Assembly: GCA_015680685.1 (NCBI GenBank)
Contig: MNCI01002042.1
Location: 642,251 to 706,250, forward strand
Direction: 5' to 3'
DNA length: 64,000 nt
Source of the DNA: Gnetum montanum
Lineage: Eukaryota > Streptophyta > Gnetopsida > Gnetales > Gnetaceae
Part shown: positions 24,481 through 37,244 of the stretch, piece by piece
Numbering within the stretch: position 1 is the stretch's first letter
Layout: each line of letters begins with the position of its first letter
Program-made: the position numbers and the translations under genes
The notes under the pieces: generated by a model
What the model was told of the DNA's origin: nothing
What the model saw: the letters and a program-made list of their open reading frames with translations, nothing else
Databases searched by the model: none

Positions 24481-24495
24481 TTAGTTGTGGGGGTA
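24481..24495 (+). other. polypurine tract
   Basis: TTAGTTGTGGGGGTA abuts the 3' LTR start TGATGAGT at 24496. The block just before it (ctcgaggatgagttttcat) is repeated in reverse beside the LTRs at 7755 and 61315, so the element family's 3' end is well fixed. Confidence 0.85.
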
Positions 24496-24829
24496 TGATG
24501 AGTCATGAATTTGTTGGCTGCGATATTGCACCCATGATATCGAGTACACCATACCACGTACGCGATATCACAACCTAGATGCGATATCGCGTATGCGATA
24601 TCGCAGCCTACCTCCTCATCTATAAATAAGAGGTAAGCAGATTTAGTAGGGTAGTTTTGGAAGTTTAAGTTTTCAATATTTTTTCCTCTAAACCCTTTTC
24701 TCCCAGTGCATGCCTGCAGTGTGATGATTGTAATTGTACAGCATCCTTATTCGAGTGTGACATACTTGGACATGCACATGACCGACAATAAAGATCGAGA
24801 TTACTTCACCATTGTAGCATCCACTTAGC
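24496..24829 (+). repeat. 3' LTR of the outer element, left part
   Basis: Matches the first third of the LTR at 18944 (palindromes, TATA at 24621-24628, AATAAA near 24787). It is cut at 24829, where the nested element begins; TTAGC at 24825-24829 is the left duplication. Confidence 0.93.
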
Positions 24830-26525
24830 TAAAACACCACTAATTTAGACCTAACACTTTGAAACAAGAACAACCCAGAGCCCTTCTGGCTTTTGGAAGA
24901 CGAAATTTAGCTAAGGCATGGAACTCACGCCTAGCTTGCTTGAGCCAACTTGCTCACGCTATCAAGCTAGCTCGCCCTCAGTGTGAGTAACTCCGATAGC
25001 TTCAAAATCAAGTTAAAGATGGTCCAATATGAAGGTGAAAGCCATCCTGAAGGGCCACTGATGTCAACTCCAAGATTCAACATCCACAGATTCAAATTTC
25101 AACATCAAAAGGTGTAAATTTCCTCACTCATGTTGTCACTCACACTCGCAGTGTGAGTGGAGCATGAGAAACTTTCAGAGCCCAAAACTAAGTTGACACG
25201 ATATGATTCCCAACATCCAATTCATCCTCGGAGTTCATCATTGACAAAATTCAAGTTCCAGCCTCCAGAATTCCAGATTCCAGTTCAAAATTACAAGTTT
25301 TTATAGCTCATGTTATGGTCACACTGCACTCACATGGGCAGGGTGAGTCCAGCATGAGCTAGCCAAAATGGTCCAAAACAGGGTACATCAAGCTCAATTT
25401 TTGATTTTCGGATCATTCCTAAGGTCAGCCACATAGTCAGGCAGCAATTGCACTCAAGAAATAGGCTTCAAAATCAAAATTTGGTGGAAAATACGCCATT
25501 CTAGCTCACTCACGCTGAAGTCATGCTGGCAGCGTGAGTGTAGCGTGAGCACGTTGGGGACACGCTAGACAAAAATCAACTCATGCTGGAAGTCCTGATT
25601 AGGTAAAAATGCTTCAAATAGCCACAAAGCCACTCAAATTGACATCCTACAGTGGTCAATTCAGAGATTTAGAAGTTTCAAGTGAGCCAGAGTCAATTTC
25701 TCTTGTTGTACATTATCATTTCATTGTAAATTTTCATCATTTGTGAGCTTGTCAGGCTCTTACGCTCTAAATTATATGTGCTTCCATGAGCGTAAGCTAG
25801 CTTGAGTAAGTTATCACACATTGTAAAATACAATGCACTTGGTCAAGAATTTAGCTTGCTCACACACGTCCAACTCACACACAGTTGGCCATCGGACACG
25901 TGTAACACGATCTGTTTTCCTCTCATCTCTCAGCCATTGATTCCATCCATGAATTCCGTACTCGAACCTGGACAAACCTTATAAATACCCTGTCAATTCA
26001 CATAAACGAGGTTGGAAATTTTGGAGGTTGAAGGCTTAGGAAGCACTAACCAGTGACTTTGGACACTTAGACATACTTGAATCCTAGCATTCGAGCACTT
26101 CTGAAACACATCACCTCAGGGCTTGGCACTTGCCTTGCCATCTACACGTGCAGCTACGCTTTGAACAATGCACACCCTTTCTAAGCAATACAATACAATT
26201 CATTTTGCCAGCCATTATATTGTTTACTCTGTTTACATTCAGTTTACGTTTTGTCTATTATACTGTTTTGTATACGCTCTATTTGCATTTTGTACATTAT
26301 TGTTTACATTTCGCATATCATTAGTTACGATAACCCCAGCGCAAACCATAGTTTACGCTTGAGGAAGTCCTTGGTAGATTTTCGTGCAGACCATCCAAGG
26401 CATTCTGCCTTCATTTCCTTTTCCAACTTGCCCTTAGGTGAAGGCAGGGTTAGCTGTGTCTGCCCGACGATCTTTCAGTGTTTGTTTTCCCTTCTAGCCT
26501 TACATCGACAATTTAGGTCAGTACA
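24830..26525 (+). repeat. 5' LTR of the nested Tat/Ogre-like element
   Basis: Begins TAAAACACC (the partner LTR has the canonical TGAAACACC) and ends GTACA. It holds many CTCACGCTG strings and their complements, for example around 25505-25550. A TATAAATA-type box lies near 25979 (cttataaataccc) and leads into the R region. Confidence 0.9.
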
Positions 26526-26531
26526 GTAAAT

Positions 26532-26548
26532 TGGTGCTAGAAGGATGG
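26532..26548 (+). other. primer binding site, tRNA not identified
   Basis: TGGTGCTAGAAGGATGG starts six bases after the LTR, at the usual place and with the TGG start of a PBS. It might be tRNA-Arg, as in Ogre, but this was not checked. Confidence 0.55.
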
Positions 26549-26789
26549 CACCTGCAAAAATTCTTACGTTAATCAAGACTACAAGCCCGCGAAACTCTAT
26601 AACTCCACCATTAGAACCCAAAATGGTGTACACGCACTAGTTAAACAAGCTGTGTCATAGATACTTTGCCAAAGTAATGTTCCACCACCACCACCAATCG
26701 ATCATAGCGAGCTTCTCTCACCACTTACCCAGCTTGTCCAGCTTGCTTACACACACCAGCTTGACTTACCCATTATGTCCCTAGATACC

Positions 26790-26985
26790 TCACGCTACAG
26801 CTACTCATGCTGCAGTTGCTCACGCTGTTACCCAGTCACGCTGTAGTTGCTCACACTGTCAGCTAGTCATGCTGCAGTTAACTCACGCTGCAGTTGCTCA
26901 CGCTGTTACCCAGTCATGCTGTAGTTTCTCACGCTGTTCCCTAGTCACGTTGTAGTTGCTCACGCTCAACTCATCTAGCCCAGCT
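26790..26985 (+). repeat. CTCACGCTG motif array in the leader
   Basis: About a dozen copies of a CTCACGCT-like octamer (with CTCATGCT, GTCACGCT and similar variants) sit in under 200 bases, partly as a longer unit (cagttgctcacgctgttac). The same motif is common in both LTRs and at 35470-36640. Confidence 0.85.
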
Positions 26986-27356
26986 TACTTACACTCACTA
27001 TGGAATCCTCCCAGATTAACCCAATGACACTGCTGATCTCTAACTTTGGGGCTAAAACCTCGAAACCTATGACTACTATGGAATCCATAACTATTATTGA
27101 ATAGATAAACCCCTAAGGCCCTACACGCTAGTCACTCAGGCTATAGGGAAAAGACCCTACTTATGCAACTCTTACACCCGAACAGTATAACTTCATCTGT
27201 GTCAAAATCCAAGCCAACCTGCTTGTCGATCGTGTAGAGAGGGAAGCGAAGCGAGACTATGAACTCATTTATAAAGGAGGTCGTGAGTTTATCCCCTTAG
27301 CATTTGATATAATTCCTCTTTCCGAACACCATCATAGACTCATATCCTAGCTTCTC

Positions 27357-29300
27357 ATGGCAAGAAGTCAAGCCTTACAGCCACCTCCAATAGAGCCTCA
27401 AAGTGGAGATGAGGAAGATGAATTTGTAGCCCAATCTAAACATGGGGATTCATACCATATTGTTAGTCCCCATGCCCATGAAAACCCATTATTCCACCCT
27501 TTCCTGGAAGAAACCGTGCTTCCTCTTTCATCTGCAAACACTCAAGCACCATTTTCCCGACAAGAAGTACCTGCTTCCATTTCCATCTTCTCCGTGGTCA
27601 ACATTCAATCTGATACATCCACTTCCATCATACCTCCACAAGTATAGTCCCAAAAAATCCCTCCCCAAACTAATGCAGGATTGACCTTTCGACTCAAGTG
27701 ATTAGGATGCCATCGGTCATACCAGCTTCCATGTCCACCCATTACATACCTCAAGTGCAAATCCATGGAGCACCATTGCTTACTTCAACCCAACATGTTC
27801 AGGGTGTCACTTCACAACATGTGGCCGGGCAGTGGGTTACACTAGCTGTACAGCAAAACCTGTCTACTCACTACAGCGTACCACACCTCGTAGTCTTAGC
27901 CTCAAATTTTGTTCCACCATAACAAACGACAGCCCAACAATCTCTCTTTCCACAAACGATGCAACAATCGAATCATTATCAACCACCACCAACTTAAACC
28001 ACTGGTTTACCTACCATCCAAGAGTGGGCAGACACAAAAAGAATGATGCACTCATTAGCAAAAGAATTAAAGTGCCTCAAAACTGTAAACACCGAGGAAG
28101 TCAAGGTACTGGAATTCTATCAAGATGATCCAATCAACCCCTCAGTTCCACCGTTAACCTTGCCAAAGGGAGTCTCACTACCCCAGTTAACCAAGTACAA
28201 TGGAGAGGGAGACCTAAATGCTCACTTAGTAACGTTTGGAACAAAATGTCTATTGCTTCAGGCATGGCCCCATGTAATCCTGCATGTGTTTGCTATGTCC
28301 TTAACCGAAAAAGCCTTAGACTGGTACCGAGCTCTACCCTGTAACTTCATATCCTCTCTAGAGGATTTGTTACATCAATTCATTACTCGCTTCAAGTATA
28401 ATCTAAAGCCTAAAGCCACACTGGATAGCTTGATTCAGATTAAACAGGCGCCATTATAGCCAGCACAGAAATTTATCCAGAGGTGGAGCGTAGCCTTAAA
28501 CGAACTTCACGAGCCCATCCCCGAAACATATCTACCTACCATCCTTAAAGCAGTCGTGAATGACTTTATTAAATCAAAACTTTATTATTTGAAAGCCCGT
28601 ACCTTGAGCCAAGCATTTGTGCAAATTAAGGACATAGAGGAGGCGACACAAAGAAGCAATGACCCAGCTTACCCGACCTTTAGAAGTCAACATACGAGGA
28701 AAGATAAATCCAAAATGACGGTAGTAGCGGTAGCAGAGACAGCCTGACCTAACCATCTAGGAAAAAAGGAAAAACAAACCGCCACCCCAAACGGCCATGA
28801 GAGAAACGCACCCATGCCTACACGCGAATCTTCATCAAATAGAAACACCAACATGGGTCATGCCCATACATTTGAAAGAAAAGACCTTGCTCAATATACA
28901 CCCTTGCCTATGAAGCCTTCACAATTGCTTGATCAACTTCTAAAGGCCAGGCTAATCTAGCATAAACAAATGTCTCCTGCTGCCTTTCAAAAACATGATC
29001 GATTTTGTGAGTTGGCTAAGAACCCAGCTCTAGCAACAGCTAATGAGCCCCCCATTCCAAGAGGTTTTAGGTTGGACAGATTTTACGAATATCACCAATG
29101 GTGTGGCCATGGAACTGATTACTGTTTCACCCTAAAATAGGATATCCAACGCATGATTGACAGAGGTGAAATAGTATTCAACGAGGAAAACCCGGTGAGA
29201 CCCCAAAACCAACCCATGGGGGTCTACAAGGATCCTCTCAATACCAATGACGCACCATATGTGATTAACACTATCCATGTGGAGAACAAACAAGACATCC
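27357..29300 (+). pseudogene. gag of the nested Tat/Ogre-like element
   Basis: An N-terminal piece starts at 27357 in one frame. From 27698 onward gag and protease share a single frame to 30733, broken by stops but not by further shifts. The capsid core is near 28150-28450 (PQLTKYNGEGDLNAHLVTF, LTEKALDWYRAL, LEDLLHQFITRFKYNL), then FIQRWSVALNEL. A knuckle-like segment at about 29080-29130 (FYEYHQWCGHGTDYCFTLK) matches the Tat gag style. This protein would form the particle; several TAG stops inactivate it. Confidence 0.85.
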
Positions 29301-29917
29301 TATGAAAACCTTTTGTGATTCGTAGGCCTTCGAGAAATACACCTACCCGAACATCTCCTCAAATCCCTTTCGTCACACCCACGTTCATTGCACCACAAAA
29401 ACCATTTGTCATCTGTGTATCGCCTTCTGTTGCAACAACAACCACACCATCTAAAAATTGGCCCACTCCCTTTGTGATCCGAGTGCTAAAACACCCCAAC
29501 ACGTAACCCACTTCCATTCCCCCACGACCCCTGTGAGAACGTCTTGTTGATAGGATAACAAGAGAGCGCCTAGAAAGAGAACACCATGAGCACAAATTAG
29601 GATCACCAAAGCCCACTCCACTAAATGTTGTTCCCATGGTCTTGCCTACTAATGAGCCTAGGATGAGTCATCAAAATAAGGATAATGTCATGGGTTGTGT
29701 CTCGAACCTGGCGTCCTCAGTTACCAACTCAAAAATTCCTCCGCGATAAATACAAATGATGGGTCAAATGGACCAAATCTCCACAGACATGGGTCCCCCA
29801 AATGGTAAAGACCTAGTGAGCATGTTGACCCAGGTCACACAAGCCTTGAAACAAAAGAATACTTCTTTAAGCCTGTATGATCTAGTAATGACTTCAACTG
29901 TACATTAGGAAGCACTC

Positions 29918-30733
29918 GTGCGTATGTTGACTTCGATCCCTGTTAGTGAGGACCTTCCTGTAGACGAGCCGTCTATTTATGCGATACTGTCCCCACAACC
30001 CCAAGAGTCAAAGACCACATCCCTAGATTTTCATGCTAATGACATTAAGCTAGATGAGAAAATAGGAGAAGTAACCACAACCCCTATGTTCATAATGATA
30101 CAGGTTAATCATTTCAAGATACGTAGGGTGCATGTCGATGACGGTGCAGCGACAAGCGTAATACCTTTTCCCGTCATCAAAAAACTGGGACTTACTGAAC
30201 AAATATAGCCCATGACAACTTCTTTTTTGAAATCCTTCAGTGGTTCCCGTGTTGTGATGAAAGGTATGGTTACCTTGGATTTCATAGCCGGGGAACAATT
30301 CCCCACATTAATTGAATTTGTAGCGGTTGATGAAATGCCAGGGTTTAACCTGATTCTAGGACATCCTTGGCTAGCTCGACTTAGAGCTGTATCTTCACCA
30401 ATCCATCAAGAGATCCACCTACCTTATGAGGGTGGTGAGATCATCATACATGGGGATACGATGACATCACTTACTTCCTCACACTCAGGAACGGATCAAG
30501 GGTCAGAAATTGAGTTTTTTGACCCTAATCAAGGAACCATGAGCATACTTCAAGACATGAACCCAACGTTAAGTCATGGTCCTACTAAAACTGAGGAAGC
30601 ACTTGATAACAAAAACATAGGAACCATTCCCACTAACGTCTCTTGGTCAGAATTACCCTTTGATATCACTAGTGAGGGGCAAGGTGAGTATAAAATCATG
30701 CCTACATGCCCTATCCCTCACGTCAAATTATGA
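29918..30733 (+). pseudogene. aspartic protease of the nested Tat/Ogre-like element
   Basis: The active-site loop RRVHVDDGAATSVIPF (near 30125-30170) keeps its aspartate. The flap region follows, then the conserved strand FNLILGHPWLARL (30341-30380), as in Tat proteases. One stop (TAG after TEQI, near 30207) breaks the frame. It is continuous in frame with gag, so a gag-pro polyprotein is likely. After LILGHPW the sequence runs on to a stop at 30733 with no RT attached; RT begins only about 6.5 kb downstream. Confidence 0.85.
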
Positions 30734-30759
30734 AGGATTAAAAGGCAACTCAATGGTTA

Positions 30760-30910
30760 GGGCGAACTACCCACCATCGTCCGAAATGATAATGAACTGC
30801 CAAATGTCCAGAATGACGTTAAACTACCAATCGTCCGGTACGACGTAAAATTGCCAGCGAAGGTCCGCAATGATGTTAAACTAGCCACGATCAGAAATGG
30901 CTGGTTTCTC
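30760..30910 (+). repeat. short tandem repeats after protease
   Basis: Imperfect units of about 35 bases built on (c/a)gtccg(n)aatgacgttaaactacca. Similar units (cctaaaactgccatg) lie at 37060-37120 just before RT and again at 40730-41100 after integrase. They thus bracket the antisense interval. Confidence 0.75.
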
Positions 30911-31410
30911 TTTAAAGCTCCCTAAAATTGTTATCGCCTTCGGCCCACTATGGCATAAAACTGGTAATCCTTCTTTCTCTAACAATAGATGTGACATTCC
31001 ATCATGACTTTAAATTGATGTACCCAGCCCAAAATGGCTTTAAACTAGAGTTAGCAAGTTTTAGATTCGTGAACTCTCGTTATGTTACGTTGAATTTTCG
31101 TTTACAAGTTACAAGTCACAATTTCAATTCATGCCTTCTCATTACTTAATTTATGTTACAAATGTTGATTTACGTTTTATTCCCCCATTTTACATTTAGC
31201 TATGTGCATATGTTCACGACAATACTTGAGAAAACAAATAAAAAGAGAAAACATATAAAATAAAAAAAATGATACGTCAACATGGTAGTAAAATTCCAAC
31301 ACGTTATGTCATAATTAGATCCATATTATTACACTTTTCAACCATACATTTCCATCAAAACATCCAAAAATCCAAAACATTTAATAGCTAAAATTCAATT
31401 AACAATAAGC

Positions 31411-34400
31411 TCATGGAGGGGGCTGGTCCCCAAGATCCTCTTCATCATCCAGTCTCGCTCTACTGGGGCCAGCTCCATCATTAACATGTCCCTATAACAG
31501 GCCTAAAAAACAAAAAAAAAATAGGTAAGAGTAGTAAAGAAAATCATAAATACAAAACTAAGAAAAACAGTAACACTAACAATGAAAACAGTAAAACCAT
31601 ACAAAAATAAATGCCACAATAAAACACTCACAAGTAAGGAGGGCCCTACGTTGGCCTCCAAATGCCATAGAATCTTCTCCTTGGGCACATTTGCCCAATC
31701 CTCATCTAGGCCAAGATCAACACCAGCCAAGGTTTTACCCTTGTCCATCGAAGTCCAGGTAGGATGCTTGAGAGAAAACATGCCTATCGAAGCTTCCCTG
31801 GAGGCAGTAGTAACGATTCTCTCGGGAGATCTCTCCACCTCTGTGCACTCGACGAACCTATCATAAGCAAACCACAAGCCTAACCCATCGATGAACATCT
31901 CCATCCGACGATGTTCAATTGACTCCTCCTTTAACCATTTCTTATACTGATGCTTATGGTCCTTTTGGTCTTGGCCCCATTTCTGTACTTTAGCAGCAAA
32001 GGATTTCCAGTCGTGACATTTCCTATTTAGCAAATCCATCTATGCTCTTTGTTCTATTAAATTCCATGTCGCCTACACTTTTCTGTTCAAGATCGTCCAG
32101 TAACGTGCGTAGGTGATTTCAGATGTGCGCCAAGTGTTATCACTAGACAGCCTAGCAGGGAAGAATCATAACAGGATTGGAGATCCCTCTTCTCCTCTCT
32201 TTCCTTCGCTAGTGCTTCCTTCAATGAATGCACCTCGTCCCATAGATATTCAACTGAACGCCTACAAGTCCAAAGCGACTTAGTGTTTTGTACGATGCAA
32301 CTAGAAACTACATCGTAAAACTTCCTAGGGACTTGCTCAATATTCCCTAGCAATTCAGGGAGGGCATCAATATGAGTAGCCTCAGAAGGATCCCACTAGA
32401 GCTTAGCACCTGTAGGTGTAAGTACTGCACACATGAATTAGCTATAATCAACAATGAATGCAAAGAAACACAAATAAAAACCAGACACTTAGCATAACAT
32501 GTAACATACACATACCTAGTTCTGGATGAGCTTCTTTTAGGTGAGCGACCACATCATTAACGATGCCCGTAACAAAATCCATTTTGCTAGGCATCATAGG
32601 CCATGGCCTTAGCTGGTCAGTTGATGTGAGACAAGTAGGGGAGGTCACCTCAATCGGAACCTATGATCCTGACGTTGCTGCTCGGGATGTATGTGCCTCA
32701 GAAATCTCATCATCTACCTCTGATTCTAAAGATAATCAAGAACAACACATGAAAATTAAAGGATACAAGATAGGGATTGAGCTAAAAGAAACATACCAAA
32801 AGGCCCTTTGCTGTTTAGCTTGGGTGGATCACCAAGCTGCAAAGATCCATCAGAGAAACCATCGAAGACATCTCTTTCATCACTGGAATGCCTAAGTGCA
32901 TCCAAAGCTTCTGCAAGCTTCATCCCCTTTTGCTTGTCACATCTTCCTCTTGTGGGGTAGGATGTTCTTCTTCCTCTTCGTCCTCTTCTTCCTCTTCTCT
33001 TCCTTCTTCCTTTGGCCTTGTCATGACTGCTTCTGGCTCAACCATCGGGGCCATGATCTCTCTCTCCCTCTCAGGACTTTCCTTTGAATAACACCAAAAT
33101 CCTAGAGTTAGTATGACACAGCACATATGTATGTTTAGTAACATATAATCCAAAACAACAAATGAAAAGTAAATATATAACATAAACTACTTACCCTCCA
33201 TTGGCAGTACAAACAAAATCTTCTTTGCTTTTGGTGGTATCACATCTGGAGCAAGCTCCCTTGGGCATTTTTTCCTCTTCACCTTTGTCTTGGACTTCCC
33301 AACAGTCTCACCAATCAAACATTCAACCCTTTTAATAGACGTGCACAGCCTAGGCAGTTCCAATCTCAAGCTATCATGGGAATGATGGTAATGGCTAGCC
33401 GCACCTCCAGTTGTAACTGATACTGATTCCTCAATGTCTTTCAGTGGGTCCTAGGATCTAGTGGTGCTAAACAAATGGTGGATCCAAGGGTGGGACAGTT
33501 GTGAATGATCCCTCAAAATGTAGCGGTTATCATCATAAACTACTAGGAACTTAGTAAACCTACATAGGTACCCTGTGAAAAAAGCAAATGTAAAATTGGA
33601 TTTGGCATGGAAGTTTGAACATAACCTAATCATATCTCCATGAAAACTAGATCCAAGAAACTGTGCCCAGTTATAGCGCATGCCCATCTCTAAAACTGCA
33701 CATATCACACGCGTGGACTCAATCCCAAGGTTTCTTCCTTGAGAAAGAGATTTGGGGAGTGCCCGTGCCCAGAAGAGAGGATACAGGAAGTTCATATCCA
33801 TTGAATGGGTATCATCTCACATGGCAAAGCCCTTAGGACCTTGAGACATGCCTAACCACTACTCAAGCTCTCTTATGACCTATCCTTCTTTAGTTGCTTT
33901 ATCTATGGTCACCATGGCACCATCCATAGGCATGCCAAAAAGATTAGAAAAGAACTTGGTGGTCAGGTGGAAAGATACCTTGACTTCTCAAACCCGTGTG
34001 GTAAAATGGGAAGCATCATCACTGAAAGAATCAACACTGGTGACCATCTCAGTAGCTGGAATGCTAGGAGTCAAAGCTATGAACAAGTCCATCAGACCTG
34101 CCAGGGTAAGATGACTGATGATCAAATCAGAAGCTTTCTTCTGCAACCATTTTTGTGATTACTCTACCTCCCCATATTTTGTAAAAAGTGTGGCCTTAGT
34201 ACGCCTTGTTATAATGGTAACTTCTTTGGGGGGGGGGGGGGGGGGGGATGACTGCTGTAAAAAGAAAAATATAGAGCAAAGAGTTAGAAAAAGAACATGA
34301 TACATGATGATGCAACAAAAAGGAAAATGGAGTCTAGAGTATGATCATTTACCATCTATGAATGGTGTAGGTGGGTTAGGTGCAGGATCAATCCTATAAG

Positions 34401-36580
34401 GGAAAATTGGCCCATTAGAAGACCAATCCTTATGTAACCAACTGTGAACTTGGCAGTTCTCAAAGGCTCTTGAAAACTACCTATGGTAGTCAACAATAGC
34501 CACCTTTGTCTAGTCCAGTACCGTGGTACAAAGAATGGGGCCCGCCATGAATATCTCTAACGTTGTGCATGCTAAGGCAAGCCCACCATCATTATCGTGC
34601 ATCCCATTCTCATCAAAACGAGGCCTACATAGGAAAAGAATATTGATGTATAGACAATGATGTAAAATTTAGAAAATCAAAATTTAAGCAAGAAACAAGA
34701 AAGCATACATGTCCATCTTATATATTGTCCCAGGTGGGTTCTAGAATAGAGTGTGCACACGGAAGGCTAGAAAGAGTGTGTTGTTGCTGTTATAATGACT
34801 ACAAGTAGGTAGCCCCCACACATGAGTCAAGGGATGAGTAAATCTAGGACCCTCAACAGGGCCTCCCTTAACCTTAAAAAGTCCCTCATCGATATCAGTA
34901 ATAAAGGTAAGCATGCCTTGTGTAGACCTAGGCAATACTGTCTCTATGATATCACAAGCCAACTATTCACTCAGGTGAGATCATATAACCACACTAAAAT
35001 TTCGCAAGATAAGTGACAAAAATGAAATGACATCGAGATGAAACCATATCACATGGGGCCTAATGCGCATGTCATAGGGAGGTGTGTCCGGTCCAAAGGG
35101 GCCAAACCAAGCAAGTACGCCAACAAGCTCAACTACGAAAAGAGAAGGTTTAGGTCCCCTGCATACAGCCAAAACATTAGGTAAGTGAAGAATTTAAGTG
35201 CTAACAATAGGGAAAAATCACATAAACAAATACTTTAAATGCACAGCTCCACCCCATGAGACAAGGACACCAATGTCCATTTAGTGTATCTGATGCTCAT
35301 TGGGGTGCATTGAAATCCATTTCACAGTAAATCCACACACAAGTATAGAACATGAACATGAACACTCACTAAAACAATGTTTAAAGCATTAGTCTCAAGA
35401 AAATAATAAACGATATAAACATAAAAATCAGCAAATGACAAACATCTTGGCAAGCACTTTATATTTTCGTGCCTCAACAAAAAGGGAGCCTGGACACTCA
35501 CGTTGGAGGTAATCTCTTCCACAACTCACGCTGGCCTTCGTGGCCCAACTCACACTGGGGCCTATTCCCACACTCACGTTGGGGCCTGTTCCACATTCAT
35601 GCTGGGGCATGTTCCCACAACTCACGCTATTGTTGCCAGGTGGCTCACACTGGGAGGGCTCACGCTAGGACTGTCCCAGCAAAACCACACCATCTCTCCC
35701 CAGCATTCATGCTATTTTCCTACATTCTAGCTCATGCTAGAAACCTACAACTCACGTTGCCCAAAGAAATTTGTATTCACTTTGCCCAAGGTACAAGAAA
35801 AGAAAAAACTTAACGCTGCCCAAGGAACCCTTGTCTTATGCTCACGCTGCCCTAGGAACCCTTGTGCTCAAGCTACCCAAGATGCTAGTGATCATGCTGC
35901 ACAAAAAAAAAATTGACGCTGCCTAGGAAACCTGGCAGTCACGTTGGAAACCTCCCCAATAACGTACCTCACGCTACAGGAAAAAGGAAAACCAGCCTTC
36001 CCCTCGCAGTCATGTTGCCCAAAAAATCTAGAAATCATGCTGCTAGGAAGCTTGGTACTCACGCTGCAAGGAGGACCTAAAAAGGAAGAACGCTACCAGG
36101 AAGCCTGGTACTCACGCTGCAAAGAGGCCCTAAAAAAAGGAAAATGCTACCCAAGAAAAAGCTCACGTTGTCCAAGATATTCCTGACACTTACAATGCAC
36201 TTGCCCCAAAAATGCAAAACAACCAAAAAAAATGTAACTTGCACGCATGCCCTGCACACATGTCCTAGATTACACTAACGCTGATGCCATGAAATCAAGA
36301 AGCAGTAGGCCACAAAACCTAGAAACAAACCCAGATCCTGAAATAATCCAAAATTGGAGCCATAGAAATTCTACCCTAGGTAACGCTATCCAAAAATGCC
36401 AGAGAAAAACAAGAGGAAGCAAATATACCTGCACATAGCTCCATCCCATGCTGGAATCCTAACTTGGGGAAGACATTGGAGTAGCTCTTCACTCTCCTCC
36501 ATGAACACCAAACTTACTTGCTTCTTCCCTTTGCCTTGGCTTGGTTTCCCCTTGCCCTTCATGGTTGCCTTGTAGCTCAT
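31411..36580 (-). pseudogene. antisense multi-exon gene inside the nested element, about nine exons
   Basis: Read on the minus strand: exon 1 36580/36562-36429 (MKGKGKPSQGKGKK start), exon 2 35158-35032, exon 3 about 34944-34709, exon 4 34624-34353, exon 5 34254-33195, exon 6 33101-32797, exon 7 32725-32516, exon 8 32409-31632, exon 9 31502-31411. Donors and acceptors are GT and AG, and most junctions keep phase (1/2, 3/4, 5/6, 6/7, 7/8). Exon 5 carries a globular part (FHLTTKFFSNLFGMPMDG, FLYPLFWARALP, MRYNWAQFLG) and a basic patch (KSKTKVKRKKCPRE). Exon 6 is acidic (EEEEEDEEEEE) and has a one-base shift. Exon 8 has a coiled-coil-like segment (VHSLKEALAKEREEKR) and another shift. About 15 in-frame stops, mostly TAG. 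The protein is not recognised; its layout recalls plant-transposon accessory ORFs. It could be an accessory gene, a captured gene or a second nested transposon. Confidence 0.6.
34228..34247. repeat. homopolymer tract, 20 G
   Basis: A pure G run on the plus strand lies just inside exon 5 of the antisense gene (poly-C in its sense). Its true length decides the reading phase there and is the least certain part of that gene model. Confidence 0.9.
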
Positions 36581-36640
36581 GCTGCAACTCACGCTAACGC
36601 TAACATTGTAGCTCACACTATAGTTCAAATTTCCAGGAAC
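35470..36640. repeat. dispersed CTCACGCTG motif field
   Basis: CTCACGCT-like strings recur every few tens of bases from about 35500 to 36640, in intron 1 and the 5' leader of the antisense gene. On that gene's strand they read AGCGTGAG. They match the motif of the LTRs and leader. Confidence 0.8.
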
Positions 36641-36681
36641 TCACACTAACAGAAATGATGCCTTGTACTCCAAAACCCCCC

Positions 36682-36688
36682 TTTTATA
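36682..36688 (-). promoter_or_regulatory. TATA box of the antisense gene
   Basis: The minus strand reads GGTTATAAAAGGGGGG; TATAAAA lies about 100-125 bases upstream of the candidate ATGs at 36580 and 36562, a normal plant core-promoter spacing. Confidence 0.6.
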
Positions 36689-37244
36689 ACCCCTAATATT
36701 CTCAATTTAATTTAATTTAATTTATTGTCTTTTATTTTATTTCCTCTTTTTATTTTAATTTTACTTCACCATGTTTCATTTTTTTTGCATGTTATTATTT
36801 ATGTCATCTTTGCCTCATGCTTGCCTAATATTCCTTATTATTCCAGCCTCTGGAGATGAGGCCTAAAAATTCTTATAAAGAAGAGGAGAAAAGTTCAAAA
36901 ATCAACAATAAAATATATATATATATAAAAACATATAGAAATACATAACGATGTGCATAAAATTTTAAAGTCTCCATGAACTTATTGTTCACAAAAAATT
37001 TAAAAATCAAAAATGCTCTATGCACTCAATCCAAATGACAAGTCAACATGAATATTACTAGCCCGGTATGGCCTAAAACTACCATGTGGCCTGATACGCC
37101 CTAAAACTGCCATGACAATCATTATGCTCCACAATTTCGCTAGTACATAAATTAGTTATCTAATGCCTGTTTACATTTAAATACTCCTTCGTCAAGCAAG
37201 AGTCGCTCACTTTGCTTCTGGTTTAAATTGGCAGGAGCAAGCAC

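Noticed and set aside
26790-26985. CRISPR-like array of short repeats
   Set aside because: Repeats and spacers are irregular, the DNA is plant nuclear, and the same motif is dispersed through the whole retrotransposon.
36280-36440. Additional exon of the antisense gene
   Set aside because: The stretch is rich in motif repeats and the frame lacks usable splice borders with matching phase; left as intron 1.
31411-36580. CACTA-type DNA transposon as the source of the antisense gene
   Set aside because: No CACTA ends, terminal inverted repeats or transposase motif were found at the edges; kept only as an open alternative, since ends could be decayed.
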